Source of the DNA: Pteria penguin | Lineage: Eukaryota; Mollusca; Bivalvia; Pterioida; Pteriidae | Direction: 5' to 3' | Assembly (NCBI GenBank): GCA_035048485.1 | Contig: CM068585.1 | Location: 57,012,198 to 57,076,197, forward strand | DNA length: 64,000 bases | Shown: positions 1-12,600 of the stretch, in pieces | How positions within the stretch are numbered: the stretch's first letter is position 1 | Layout of the letters: the number at the start of each line of letters is the position of its first letter | Translations under genes and position numbers: made by a program | Notes under the pieces: model-generated | Seen by the model: only the letters and a program-made list of their open reading frames with translations | What the model was told of the DNA's origin: nothing | Databases searched by the model: none

Positions 1-1774
1 GACTTCAAAATTAAAACTGATAAATCTGATCTAACAACCGTGTATTGGCTCCCAAAACTACACAAAAGTCCATATAAATCACGTTTCATATCTAATTCTA
101 CCCACTGCTCTACTACGGTACTATCGAAACATATTACGTCTGCTCTAACTGCTATAAAATATCATATTATCAAATATTGTGATGTCGCATTTCATAATAC
201 TAACATCAATTACTTTTGGTCAATTAAAAATTGTCATGAAGTTATAGACAAACTTCTTTCACTAAATTTCAAAGCTACTCAAATTTCTACATTTGATTTT
301 TCTACACTTTATATATCTCTGCCTCATGATTTGATTAAAAGCAAGTCACAGAGAATCAAAAACTTACACATGTACTTCCAGTAACTCCGGATTATTTTCT
401 AAGAAACAATATACTTCATATAAATACTGGACTTGCAAGGAATTATGTAAAGCACCAGATTTTCTCATGAATAATATTTTTGTACAGTTTGATGGCAAGA
501 TATATCAACAAATAGTTGGGATTCCTATGGGTACTAACTGTGCGCCTATGATAGCAGATTTATTTCTTTATCGTTATAACAGGGATTTTATGGTTTCTAT
601 TCAAAAATCAAAACGTTTCGACCTCCTTGAAAAATTTAATAATTCTTGCAGATAATATTTTGGTTATCGACAACCCTGAATGCGAACAATTTATATCAGA
701 AATATATCCACCAGAGCTCAAATTGAATAAAGCTAATACTTCAGATAAATCTACACCTTTCCTAGATTTGAACATCAAAATTAATAACCACCGAATATAC
801 ACTAATGTTTATGATAAACGTGAGGAATTTGGATTTCCTATTGTAAATTTTCTTTACTTGGGATGTCCAATTAGTTCGATTTGTCAATGGCTGCACCGAT
901 GTTTTGGACTTTCATAAACGAAATTTACAAATTTCTAATAAACTCAGGGTTACAGATATCACAAGCTTAGAAAAACATTCGGCAAATTCTTTACATCTTA
1001 TTCAAAACTTCTATCTAAATTTGGAAATATTTCTTTTCAACACCATGTATCCAATGGAATTTCCCATCCTAATTTTTACGGCGATCTCGTGTATAAACTT
1101 AGGAAAGTAAAAGGCTCCGATAACGTTATTTTATCATGTTATAAAATAGTCTAACGTTTTCTAAATAGACAATATGCCATTGAGATCATCAAAAAGACTA
1201 TAGGTCTTGTATTTGGCCCCTCTACAGCCGTATACAGACTTTTACTTGAACGTTGTACGCTGACTAACAGGGCGGTGGGGACTATATGACGGGCCTTGTC
1301 CAAACCTTTTTCAGAGAAAAAAATGGTCCTGAACCTCGTCCCCTCTGACAGTTAGTCGGGACTGCTACAGATCTAGGGTCTTAGCTCGCTTTCAGACTGG
1401 CAGAGCACGGTTTATCATGTTGATGTAGCATATATGTTTATATCATTATGTGTTTTACAATACCTTACGTGTTTATATTTTTATGACCTCTCAATTTGTG
1501 ATATCTGTTGACCCTTGTTCTTTACATGGAAGATTATTTATTAAGTTTTAAATGTACGTCCTTTGATTGTTCTGCTGTTACGTTGAGTGGGAAGGTGGGC
1601 CCGTAAACCGGTTAACCACACCATTTGTTTGGCTTTTGTCAAATTAAATGAAATGTAATGTGTTATATGTGCTAGTATATTATTGATATTCATGTATTGT
1701 ATAGCTCCATGGTGACTTCTGCCATATAACTGAGCCAGTAACTCCTCTTTTCCTTCCAAATAAGTTTAGAATGT
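1..1774 (+). mobile_element. Penelope-like element, family 1, copy a (broken)
   Basis: The window opens inside a reverse transcriptase. Fragments in shifting frames read YWLPKLHKSPYKSRF, FDFSTLY (motif A), GIPMGTNCAP (motif B) and VIDNPE. About 8-10 bases covering the YLDD motif are deleted near 652 compared with the copy at 23370, so this copy is dead. The reading continues to about 1290 and stops with no GIY-YIG nuclease. The rest (1290-1774) is the family's 3' region, ending CCAGTAACTCCTC, and it recurs at least ten times in the window. Confidence 0.88.
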
Positions 1775-1890
1775 GTTGCTCTCAAGCAAGAGATGGTTAT
1801 TCTTCCGGGCACCTGATTAATCCCTCTTAGGTAAATGTTGGTTTCAATGTGTTTTCCTTTTTGCTGATTTTGCATGCCCTTCGGTTTTAT
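1775..1890 (+). mobile_element. Penelope-like family 2, 3'-end fragment
   Basis: Resembles the tail of the family 2 copy at 37095-37240: a GCAAGNAGGAGATG-like segment, CCGGGCACCTGAT, and a GATTTTGCATGCCC end. It has no coding part. Confidence 0.55.
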
Positions 1891-2345
1891 CCCTTATTGT
1901 ACCATGTACTCCTATTGCATTTTTCAGTTCTCTCATTTAATAATAAACATGCGTTTGTATTATCTTCTTCGTGAAGCTATAAAAATTGCACCTTGTGAAA
2001 GAAGAGGAGTAAATCAAAACTGCCACCTGGAACTTACAATATTTCAATGGATTCATTTGAAACAAACAACGAAGAAGTATCGATCTTGAAAAGAATATGG
2101 ATTTATCCGTTTCGTTTTGTAAATAAATCTGCATCGATCATCATTATATCTAGCCCGAAAATGACAGCGTTTCTATTCGAAAGCAAATACATTCTTACCC
2201 AGTTAATAATCAATATATTGAAAATGTCGAATTATAAATACATAGACAATAAATGGCAGGTTATTGAAAAAAATTACCATTTTTCCTGGATTTACCTAAA
2301 AGGAAACATCGAAATGGAATTTGCAATATATTACATAAACAACAT
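1891..2345 (+). other. Upstream AT-rich stretch
   Basis: Only short unconvincing ORFs lie here; I recognise no repeat family or motif. Confidence 0.4.
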
Positions 2346-2347
2346 GA

Positions 2348-2530
2348 AATTTATCGCTTTGGTTGGTTGGTTGATTGGTGTTTTACGTCGCTTTCAACAA
2401 TATTTCAGTTATATCGCGACATGGAAGCAGGAGGTTACCAACCTCTTAAACATAGTGGCGCAACCCGGGAATCGAACCCGGATCGTCGGCGCCGCAAGCC
2501 AAGCGCTTAACCACTACACCACGCCTGCTC
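2348..2530 (-). mobile_element. tRNA-derived SINE
   Basis: The right end, read on the minus strand, is tRNA-like: GGCGTGGTGTAGTGGTTAAG contains an A box, and GGTTCGATTCC is a B box. The body and GGTTGGTTGG tail lie to the left, so the element is on the minus strand. The body (TTTTACGTCGC...ATATTTCAG) differs from the other SINEs here, so this is a second family. Confidence 0.8.
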
Positions 2531-3593
2531 CTGAAATTTATCGCATCTTATGAAATGTATTCGTTCATGCTTTATTCTTAATTTTGGTTTACTACAACAC
2601 TGTTTATCTACTGGTAAAATAGAATTAGGGGAGATCTCTTTCCCGGATAATTAGCGGTATAAGATAAATAAAAAAGAAATTTCTGTTTGACTTGATTTTC
2701 TCCTTATGGCAGAATTTTACTGTCTGAATGATGATTACACACCCACCTACAACCTCTACCCTGTCCATTCAGAATTTGTCATGAATGACCTTTTAAAGTA
2801 ATAGGATATAATATAATGACTTCGGTATTTAGAAGTATACACGACACAACGCTCCATGTCTGGAGCCTCATCAACATTAAAGGAAACTGTGACTTATGAG
2901 TGTGTCCGTGTGTATCTTGAATCCCTCAAAAACAAGTGAACCGGGGCTTTTCCACATTATTTACAAATTCTTGCTCTAGTCATTCGCCTGTCATTCATTT
3001 TTTATTCATCGTTCGTCTTTCCTTTATCCTGAATACATCTTACATATAATGCTGATTTCTAGTATGTTATATTAATTTCTGTTTGAATCTTGTTTTCACG
3101 TCATACAAAGATTGATGCTTTTATATGGTGACATCTTCCTGATGCATTGCGCAGACATTAATATCTACGTAACAGACACATCCGCAATAATGAGAAATAG
3201 TTTACTTGCTTCGTCTACCATGACGTGAAATCTCGGTTTCAACTGTCTCACTCTAAAGGACACCCGTAAGCCATATACAGATTGTTAGACCTAAACCTCT
3301 CCGATCTCAATTGGGTTTGGAAACAAGCCCGCCCCCCTCTTCCCCACGCCTGCTGAATCCTTGCTATGTAACTTATAATACCATATTCATTAGGAAAAGT
3401 TATGATGTTCTTGTCATAATTGTGAAATTAGCGTAAAACAATAACAAGGCAAAAGTCAGACGAATTATGTTTATTTTTAACACTTGTATGTTTTTAATGT
3501 CGCATTTATACGAGCCAATGAACAACCTATGGATCATGTTTTCTATGTCTTATATTTAGATTCAGCGTGTCTGTCCTAAATTGGATTGAGACA
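2531..3593 (+). other. 5' flank of the RPTP gene
   Basis: Non-coding. Positions 3110-3275 resemble the body of the SINE at 5155 (minus orientation) in degenerate form: TATATGGTGACATCTTCCTG and a later CTCGGTTTCAACTGTCTC. No convincing TATA box or initiator can be assigned for the gene starting at 3594. Confidence 0.4.
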
Positions 3594-3657
3594 ATGAACA
3601 GCTTGCTTTTCGTTCTCATACTTTCAACGTTTACTCCAATACAAGTCACATCGAAGA
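3594..3657 (+). CDS. RPTP exon 1: signal peptide
   Basis: Twenty-one codons plus one base, starting at the second in-frame ATG (3594). The peptide has a short N-region, the hydrophobic core LLFVLIL and a polar end (QVTS), typical of a secretory signal. The upstream in-frame ATG at 3567 would add a nine-residue tail with a charged residue, so 3594 fits better. The donor is GTAGGT at 3658. The phase-1 end (A) joins AA at 3993 to give Lys. A TTTAG at 3553-3557 could instead be an acceptor for a non-coding first exon. Confidence 0.75.
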
Positions 3658-6600
3658 GTAGGTATCCGTCTACATTAAAAAACATTGATACCAGTTTAAA
3701 ACAATTGCAATATCCAAGCACTTTTGCAATTTATATGTCTGCTGTGTTGTTAAAGGACAAAACTATGGAGATCCGAACATTTGTACAGCAACTTTATTAC
3801 CGAATGGACATTGACGAACAAAACACCAATCTAAAGAAAGACATATCCATACAGAAGAAAGTCCTCAAATTTAATATATTTTACAGTTGTCTTATTACAG
3901 AAACATTGAAATATGCTATTATATTAGTTTTACTCTTAAATCTTATTAAATAGTTGCCTTGCACTTTCTCATATATAACATAAATTTTACAGAAACCAAT
4001 GTGGCATTAAACAAACCGGCCTATCAAAGTTCTGTGTTCGGAAATTATGGTGCATCTAGAGCTGTAGATGGTGACAGAAGTAATGGGCCAGATATAGATA
4101 AAAACAGTTGTAGTCATACCGACGTCTCCTTAAGTATTAAACAAGCATGGTGGCAAGTAAACCTACAGACAACATATTCCATCACCACAGTTGCTATTAT
4201 ATACAGAGATTGGTCCTTATATGGTAAGACTTTATTCATTAAACATTAATGTATTCAATAGTATTCAGTCCTAATACAACTACTGAGAACACCTAACCTC
4301 ATAACTTCCATAACATATTTTTCTAATGCGGCTATTTCTTTCAGACATCAAACATAGGAGAGGAAGCAAGTTTTGTTTGTTGGCTTGTTTATTTATTTAT
4401 TTTTTTTTAAGGGTCATGTTCTCAACGTTGAAGGTTTGAATATTTTTTACCTGGTTAGAGTACACTATCAGAACTTTTGTGTAATAGACCACACTTTATA
4501 TATATAATATGCAAAATATTTTCTGATATACTGGTATCTGTAATGATGAAATACTTGATAAAACCAATTCATTACCAACTTGTCATATCGGGTCAAGTGA
4601 TTTGTAGATTATTTGTCGTCCAAATCGTCATACAGACTTTAGCAAATTGAATCGAAACAATGATAGATTTAAATATTTTAAACAGAACAACAATAATATA
4701 TTGAGTAATGTTCAGTCGGAAAAACTATACAAAAAACAAAAATAATAGTAAGAAAAGACCTGCAGAAAAATTCAGAGATTGGATCAGGTGCCAAGAAGGA
4801 GTACACATTTCTGCCGACCGGTTACACCTCACATAATGCCATAATATAAGTCGAGTTATTATAAACTGGAAGTCACATTCAGTAGACGATATAATACCGT
4901 AGCCATATTTGGTAAAACATCACGATTACTACTGTTAAACAATAAAACAACATCCTCAATCGAATAAAGAAGTCATTTGTAAGACAATGATATCCGATAA
5001 CATTAGTTACATTTTTTGACCTGATACTGATTAACACATGGTGTGAAAAGAAAACTCGTATCGGTATGTATTTTTCCGTATCAGGTCACTAACTGACTGT
5101 GTAATGAATTTATCACGTCGTACTTCACTAACTGTATATGGGAGTATCATACCATTTATTGATTGGTTTTTGTTTTACGTCACACCACGACTATTTCACG
5201 TATATGGTGACGGCATCTGCCTGATGCGGGGCATACAAATTTTGACCTTTGCAACGGACCCTGCCGAAGCAGTGAGGGATCTTTAACGTGCCTTGCATAC
5301 CATGACACGGGGCCTCGGTTTTTACTGTCCCATCCGAAAGACATGACACCGGCATGACCAGAGCGGGACTCGAACCCCTGCCTCCCAATCAGGAGTCCGA
5401 TGCGATACCACTAGGCCACGCCGGCTTCACGATTTTGTATCTGTCCTTGGACTTTGAGAATGATTAACGGTTTGGTACTTCTTCGATATTGATACTAAAT
5501 ATGTCTTTGTCCCTGCTGATATAAAGCAGGCAATAATGTAATACTTGTTTGAAAGCTATATTATTAAACTCTACGAAAACGTATGTTGAAACCCTTGCCT
5601 CTAAAGACAACACCTTGCATAACAACCGCATGACTCTGTCTGATTTCAAATTTAACATTGATAAATACGATGTTCCAATCATGTATTGGCTCCCTAAATT
5701 ACATAAAATTCCAAATAAATCACGTTTTTCTATTTAATTCTAATCTCTGCTCCACCACTGTACTTTCTAAACATAATAAGTCTGTTCTAACGGCATGCTC
5801 TATGGCTTATGAAAACTCTAGCAAAGTTATGGAATAACTTCCTTTCCTTAATATCCAAATTATTAAATTTTCTGCATTTGTGCTACCACGCAAATGCATA
5901 TAATACATCAAAATATACATCACAAGCTACAACACAAACTCTGAAAATATATCAAAACACACACCAAAACACGTTTACCATACATCAAAATACACACCAC
6001 AGCACGCATACAATGCATCAAAATACACACCACAAAACGCCTACAACACATCAAAATACACGCCACAAAATGCCTACAACACATAAAAAATACACATCAC
6101 AAAACGCTTACTATACATCAAAATGCACACCATTAATCGCTTACAACACATCAAAATACACACCAAAACACGCATACAATACATCAAATACACATCACAA
6201 AACACTTACAATACATCAAAATACACATGACAAATCGCTTACAATTCATCAAAATACATATCACAAAACGCTTACAATACATCAAAATACACACCATTAA
6301 TCGCTTACAACACATCAAAATACACACCACAAAACGCCTACAATACATCATAATACACATCACAAATCGCTTACAACACATCATAATACACACCACAACA
6401 GCATACAATACATCAAAATACACATCACAAACGATTACAATACATCAAAATACACACCACAACACACCTACAATGCATCAAAATACACACCACAACACGC
6501 ATACAATACACCAAAATACACATCACAAACGATTACAATACATCAAAATACACACTACAACACACCTACAATGCATCAAAATACACACCACAACACGCAT

Positions 6601-9600
6601 ACAATACATCAAAATACACATCACAAGCGATTACAATACATCAAAATACACACTACAACACACCTACAATGCATCAAAATACACACCACAACACGCATGC
6701 AATGCACCAAAATACACACCACAACACCCTCACAATACGTCAAAATGCACACCACAATACGCTTACGATACATCAAAATACACACCACAAAATGCCTACA
6801 ACACATAAAAAATACACATCACAAAACGCTTACAATACATCAAAATACAAACCATTAATCGCTTACAACACATCAAAATACACACCACAACACGCATACA
6901 ATACATCAAATACACATCACAAAACACTTACAATACATCAAAATACACATGACAAATCGCTTACAATTCATCAAAATACATATCACAAAACGCTTACAAT
7001 ACATCAAAATACACACCATTAATCGCTTACAACACATCAAAATACACACCACAACACGCGTACAATACATCAAATACACATCACAAAACACTTACAATAC
7101 ATAAAAATACACATCACAAAACGCCTACAACACATCAAAATACACATCACAAACGATTACAATACATCAAAATACACACCACAACACACCTACAATGCAT
7201 CAAAATACACACCACAACACCCATACAATGCACCAAAATACACACCACAACACCCTCACAATACATCAAAATGCACATCACAACACGCTTACGATACATC
7301 AAAATACACACCACAACACGCTTACAATACATAAAAATACACACCACTAAACGCTTACGATACATCAAAATACACACCACGAGACGCATACAATACATTA
7401 AAATACACATTACAAAACGCTTACTATACATCAAACTACACACCACAACACCCTTACAATACATCAAAATAAACACCACAAAATGCTTACAATACATCAA
7501 AATACATATCACATAACGCATATACTACATACAAACACACACCACAGCACGCTTGCAATACATCAGATTCCACACCACAAAACACCTCGAATAAATCAAA
7601 ATACACACCAAGAATCGCTTACAATACATCAAAATACACACCACAAAACGCTTACAATACAACAAAATACACACTAAGAATCGCTTACAATACGTCATAA
7701 TACACACCACAAAACGCTTACAATACAGCAAAATACACACCACAACACGCTTACAATACATCAAAATACACACAACAAAACGCCTACAACACGTCAAAAT
7801 ACACAAAACAAAACGCCTACAACACATCAAAATACATACCACAAATCTCTTGCAACACATCAAAATACACACCACAACACGCATACAATACATCAAATAC
7901 ACATCACAAATCACTTATAATACATCAAAATACACATTACAAATCGCTTACAATACATCAAAATACACACCACAACACGCATACACTACATCAAAATACA
8001 CATCACAAAACGCTTATAATACATCAAAATACACATCACAACAGGCATACAATACATAAAAATAAACATCACAAGTCGCTTACAATACATCAAAATACAC
8101 ATCACAACACGAATACAATACATCAAAATACACACCCCAACACGCTTACAATACATCAAAATACACACCACAACACGCTTACAATACATCAAAATACACA
8201 TCACAACACGCTTACAATACATCAAAATACACATTACAAAACGGCTACAATACATCAAAATACACACCACAAAACGCCTACAACAAATCAAAATACACGC
8301 CACAAAACGCCTACAACACATCAAAATACACACCACAAAACGCCTACAACACATCAAAATACACACCACAACACGCATACAATACATTAAAATACACACG
8401 ACAACACGCATACAATACATCAAAATACACACCACAACACGCATACAATACTTCAAAATACACATCATAAACGATTACAATACATCAAAATACACACCAC
8501 AACACACCTACAATGCATCAAAATACACACCACAACACGCATACAATGCATCAAAATACACACCACAACACGCTCACAATACATCAAAATACACACCACA
8601 ACACGCTTACGATACATCAAAATACACATCACAACACGCTTACGATACACCAAAATACACATCACAAAACGCTTATAATACATCAAAATACACGCCACAA
8701 AACGCTTATAATACATCAAAATACACGCCACAAAACGCTTATAATACATCAAAATACACACCAAAAATCGCTTACAATACATCAAAATATACATCACAAA
8801 ACGCGTACAATACATCAGAATACACACCACAACACGCTTACAATGCATCAAAATACACACCACAACACGGATAAATGGCATCAAAATACACACCACAACA
8901 CGCATACAATACATCAAAATACACATCACAAAACGCTTACAATACATCAAAATACACACCACAAAACACATACAATACACCAAAATACACACCACTAAAC
9001 GCTTAGGATTCATCAAAATACAAACCACAACACGCTTACAATACATCAGAATACACACCACAACACCCTTACAATTCATCAAAATACACATCACAAAACG
9101 CCTACAATACATCAAAATGCACACCACAATACGTTTGTAGTAGATCAGAGAGAAAGCTAAAGACATCTGTGAAAGCTGTAATACAAAAATTACCAAAGAC
9201 TTGCACACAAAACATGATAATAATAGAATATAAACTGAAAATCATCACAAAAATATTCGATTGTGCTGCGGTTACGATACCGACCTAGGTAGGTCAATTG
9301 AAGTAACAAACGTCATTCAATTAGTGTGGTTAACTGATTTACGGGCGCCCACCTTTCCACTCACCGCAAAAAGCAGCACAATCAAAGGACACACATTTAA
9401 AAATTTATAAATAATCCTCCATATAGAGAACAAGGATCAACAGGTTTCTCAAGAAGAGGGTCATAAAATTTGTATTACACACAAAACATTTATAGAATAA
9501 TATATTGCTATCAAAAATATGTAAGGGGACATCAACATAAGTAAACCGTGCTCTGCTCGTCTGTAAGCTTAGCTCAGATCTTTGATCAATATTAGTCCCG

Positions 9601-12600
9601 ACTAACAGTCAGATGGGATGAGGATCAGGATCTTGTCTCAACTGAAAAGGTTTGGACAATCAAAATATACATCACAAAACGGTTACAATACATTACAATA
9701 CACATCACAAAAGGTTTACAATACATCAAAATACACACCACAAAACACTTACAATACATCAAAATATAAATTACAACACGCTTACAATACATAAAAAAAT
9801 CACAAAACGTTAAAATACAGATAGAGTAAAAGATCATATTATTATATACTGTAATATCGCTTTTCATAACAGTATCCTCAATTACTTCTGTCTTATAACA
9901 AACTCTAGTTATGGGAAAACATCCTTTACGTAATATCCAAACTACTCAATACTCTTTGATATGTCTAACTTATATACCTCTCTTCCACATGATTTGATTA
10001 CATGTAAGTTGTTGTCTCTCATACGTTGGTGTTTTAACAGAGAATCTAAACATATCTCTGTATTTCCAATAACTCTGGGTTCTTTTTGAAAAATATCATA
10101 TCATATATCACGACACATATATCACACATGGACTTACCATATATCATAACGCGTTAACAATGACAATATATCAGATTTATTTCATGTTGTATTAAGAATA
10201 TGTAAAATGCTTTACAGAAGGAAGTATTAGTAGTGCAGCACGGTTGGCAGGTTTTTCTATTTATATATCTGACACTCCTAACTGGTGGAACGGAATCCGT
10301 TGTTACCATGACCGTAATCTGACATCTCTACCTGATACCAGAAACACTCTCTACATATTCTGCTACCAATCGATTTTTGGTCAATACGTCACAATCTATA
10401 ACGACAGAAACACTACGTACTCCAACCTATACAGCAAGAGAGCAATTCTAGAGTTGTGTGAGGTGGAAATTGATAGTAAGTTAGAAGTGATATGGTTTAT
10501 GTTTTTTTTATGTATATGATTAATGATTGGCTCATGACCTACATGATTCTAGTGCCAAGGGTAACTCACCGATGCCCCTTTTCCAGACGTGACAATAAAA
10601 ACAAGAGACAAACGTCACGGCAAATGCGGCACGTAAACATATTCACTGCAATGGCTTTTGTGTGGAATTCATTTGCGATTTATCTTATTTTATAAATACA
10701 ACAGTTTCGGTCTGACGTAATACAAAATTTAATTGTTAAGTTCATTTGCTTTTTTTGGCCTTCATTTTGTAACAATTCCAATAAAACATTACAAGGTGTA
10801 TTTACTAATGACCGTTGACAGGAGTATGTGCGACAATTATCTATTTACAACGCTAAGGCGGTATTTATGAAAATATGTAGAAACCTCTGACAATTTGTGA
10901 TTAGAATACATAATATAAAGTAAACCAATATGGCTTCCTTTTCATAAAATTAGATTTTTCCCTTTTCATCAAACTGATTATCAGCTTGAAAGAACGACAA
11001 TCTGGTAATCTAGAGTTATGATTTCTGACAACCTTAATGGATACTATTTTTATTTCATTATTATTATTACTTATTCAGCATATATGTTCAATCTGACAAT
11101 TTTTTTCTCAAGGGCAGATAAACTGCTTAGCCAGTAAAATGTAAATGATAATGAGGAAGATCTAAGGTCAATATAAATCTTACATCATACAATATGACTT
11201 CTCGTTATACGGAATTGTTAATGATATTCTGAATAGTGACTTATTCGAAGCATTTTAAACACATGATTTGACACCTTGTATTAGATAATAATGTGCTAGC
11301 AAACACGAGATACCTGATCTCACTCCCTTTAGTTGATTCATATGTGCTGTAAAGTATGTTTTTATCATTTCATGATTTTTGGGTCAATGTTATCCATCAT
11401 CTGATCATTTAATTGTGCAGAATGTCATTGCTTATTATACATCATACTTTCGTTTTCTATATAATAATCATAGAATCGAAGCAAACAATATTCATTTTTG
11501 CCTTGTCAGTTTTGAATACCAATCGTGACGTCACGTTGAAAATGTCTGAAAATGAAACAGATCTACTAGTAGTACATTTAAATGACGAAATTTAGTATTC
11601 ATTGAACATATTAGAGATTCATATCATATCATACACCTATTAAATTAAAATGCAATTGTGGTGCTGATTTAGATCGCTCAGTTTAAGTATTGGTAACGGG
11701 CCCACTTTCCCCACTCACCACAAGGCAACAAAACCAAAAATACACATTTAAATGTTACAGATACATATGTTCTCCCTGTAATCTATTTCACTATTAGTCT
11801 CAACAGGTTATCATTTCACTGTACTTCTTAAGTTCTTCATCTGAGTAATCTGCTAGTTTTCTCCTGTCTAATGCAGTCATAATTATATTTTTAATGCCAC
11901 AGCTAGTTTGAAGCTCGTATGCCCTAGTGCATAAGGTGTTCGGCTCGTGACAGAAAGGTCTGCGGTTCAACTCCCGCCCTGGGTGCACTGGTGTTCTGTC
12001 TTTCGGATATTGTTTTGCATTGCATGAAAGTGGGAGGGGTCAAGGAATCATCAGTCTAAAAAGTGCAATGTCAATGAATAAATTTTATCATAAAACATGC
12101 TATCAACTTCCAAGCGTCTCCCATCCCTTTTCTCTTAATGTTTACATGTAGGCTAGATCTATTAAGAATTGTGATCGATATATTGATTATATAGAGATCT
12201 AAATCAAACTCTAATTTAACAATGACCAAATACTATGCCAAATAGTAAAGCGTGAAATGACAATACATTCTAGGCCTAGATCAAATTAAAAACTCACACT
12301 GAGATCAATCACTTCAATACCAGAAAAGTTGTTTCTATCTTCACTTCATGTGTTATATTTCCACGCAGCATATTCCTTGACGTCCTTTTGCAGTGCGATT
12401 TACGACGTAATACAACAACGTCACGAAGGTCACTTTTCGCTCGAGGCGACTCATTTCATTTTTCGTACGTCGTTGATATTATAAAATTACACAAATTTTG
12501 ACTTTAGATCTCATTATAATTTATTCAATTATTTACTTTTCCAATTCGATAACTTATCTAATAATTTCTTTTTTTTTTACAAGAAATGTACAAGGTATTT

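Noticed and set aside
2448..2527. tRNA gene
   Set aside because: A and B boxes are present, but the tRNA-like part is fused to a SINE body and tail and several such copies exist.
5905..9135. Possible CRISPR-like regular repeat array
   Set aside because: The repeats are directly adjacent with no unique spacers, and the context is a eukaryotic intron.
8465..9208. A 247-codon minus-strand ORF and several plus-strand ORFs in 5900-9200
   Set aside because: They are translations of the 33-bp minisatellite; the period is a multiple of 3, so frames stay open on both strands.
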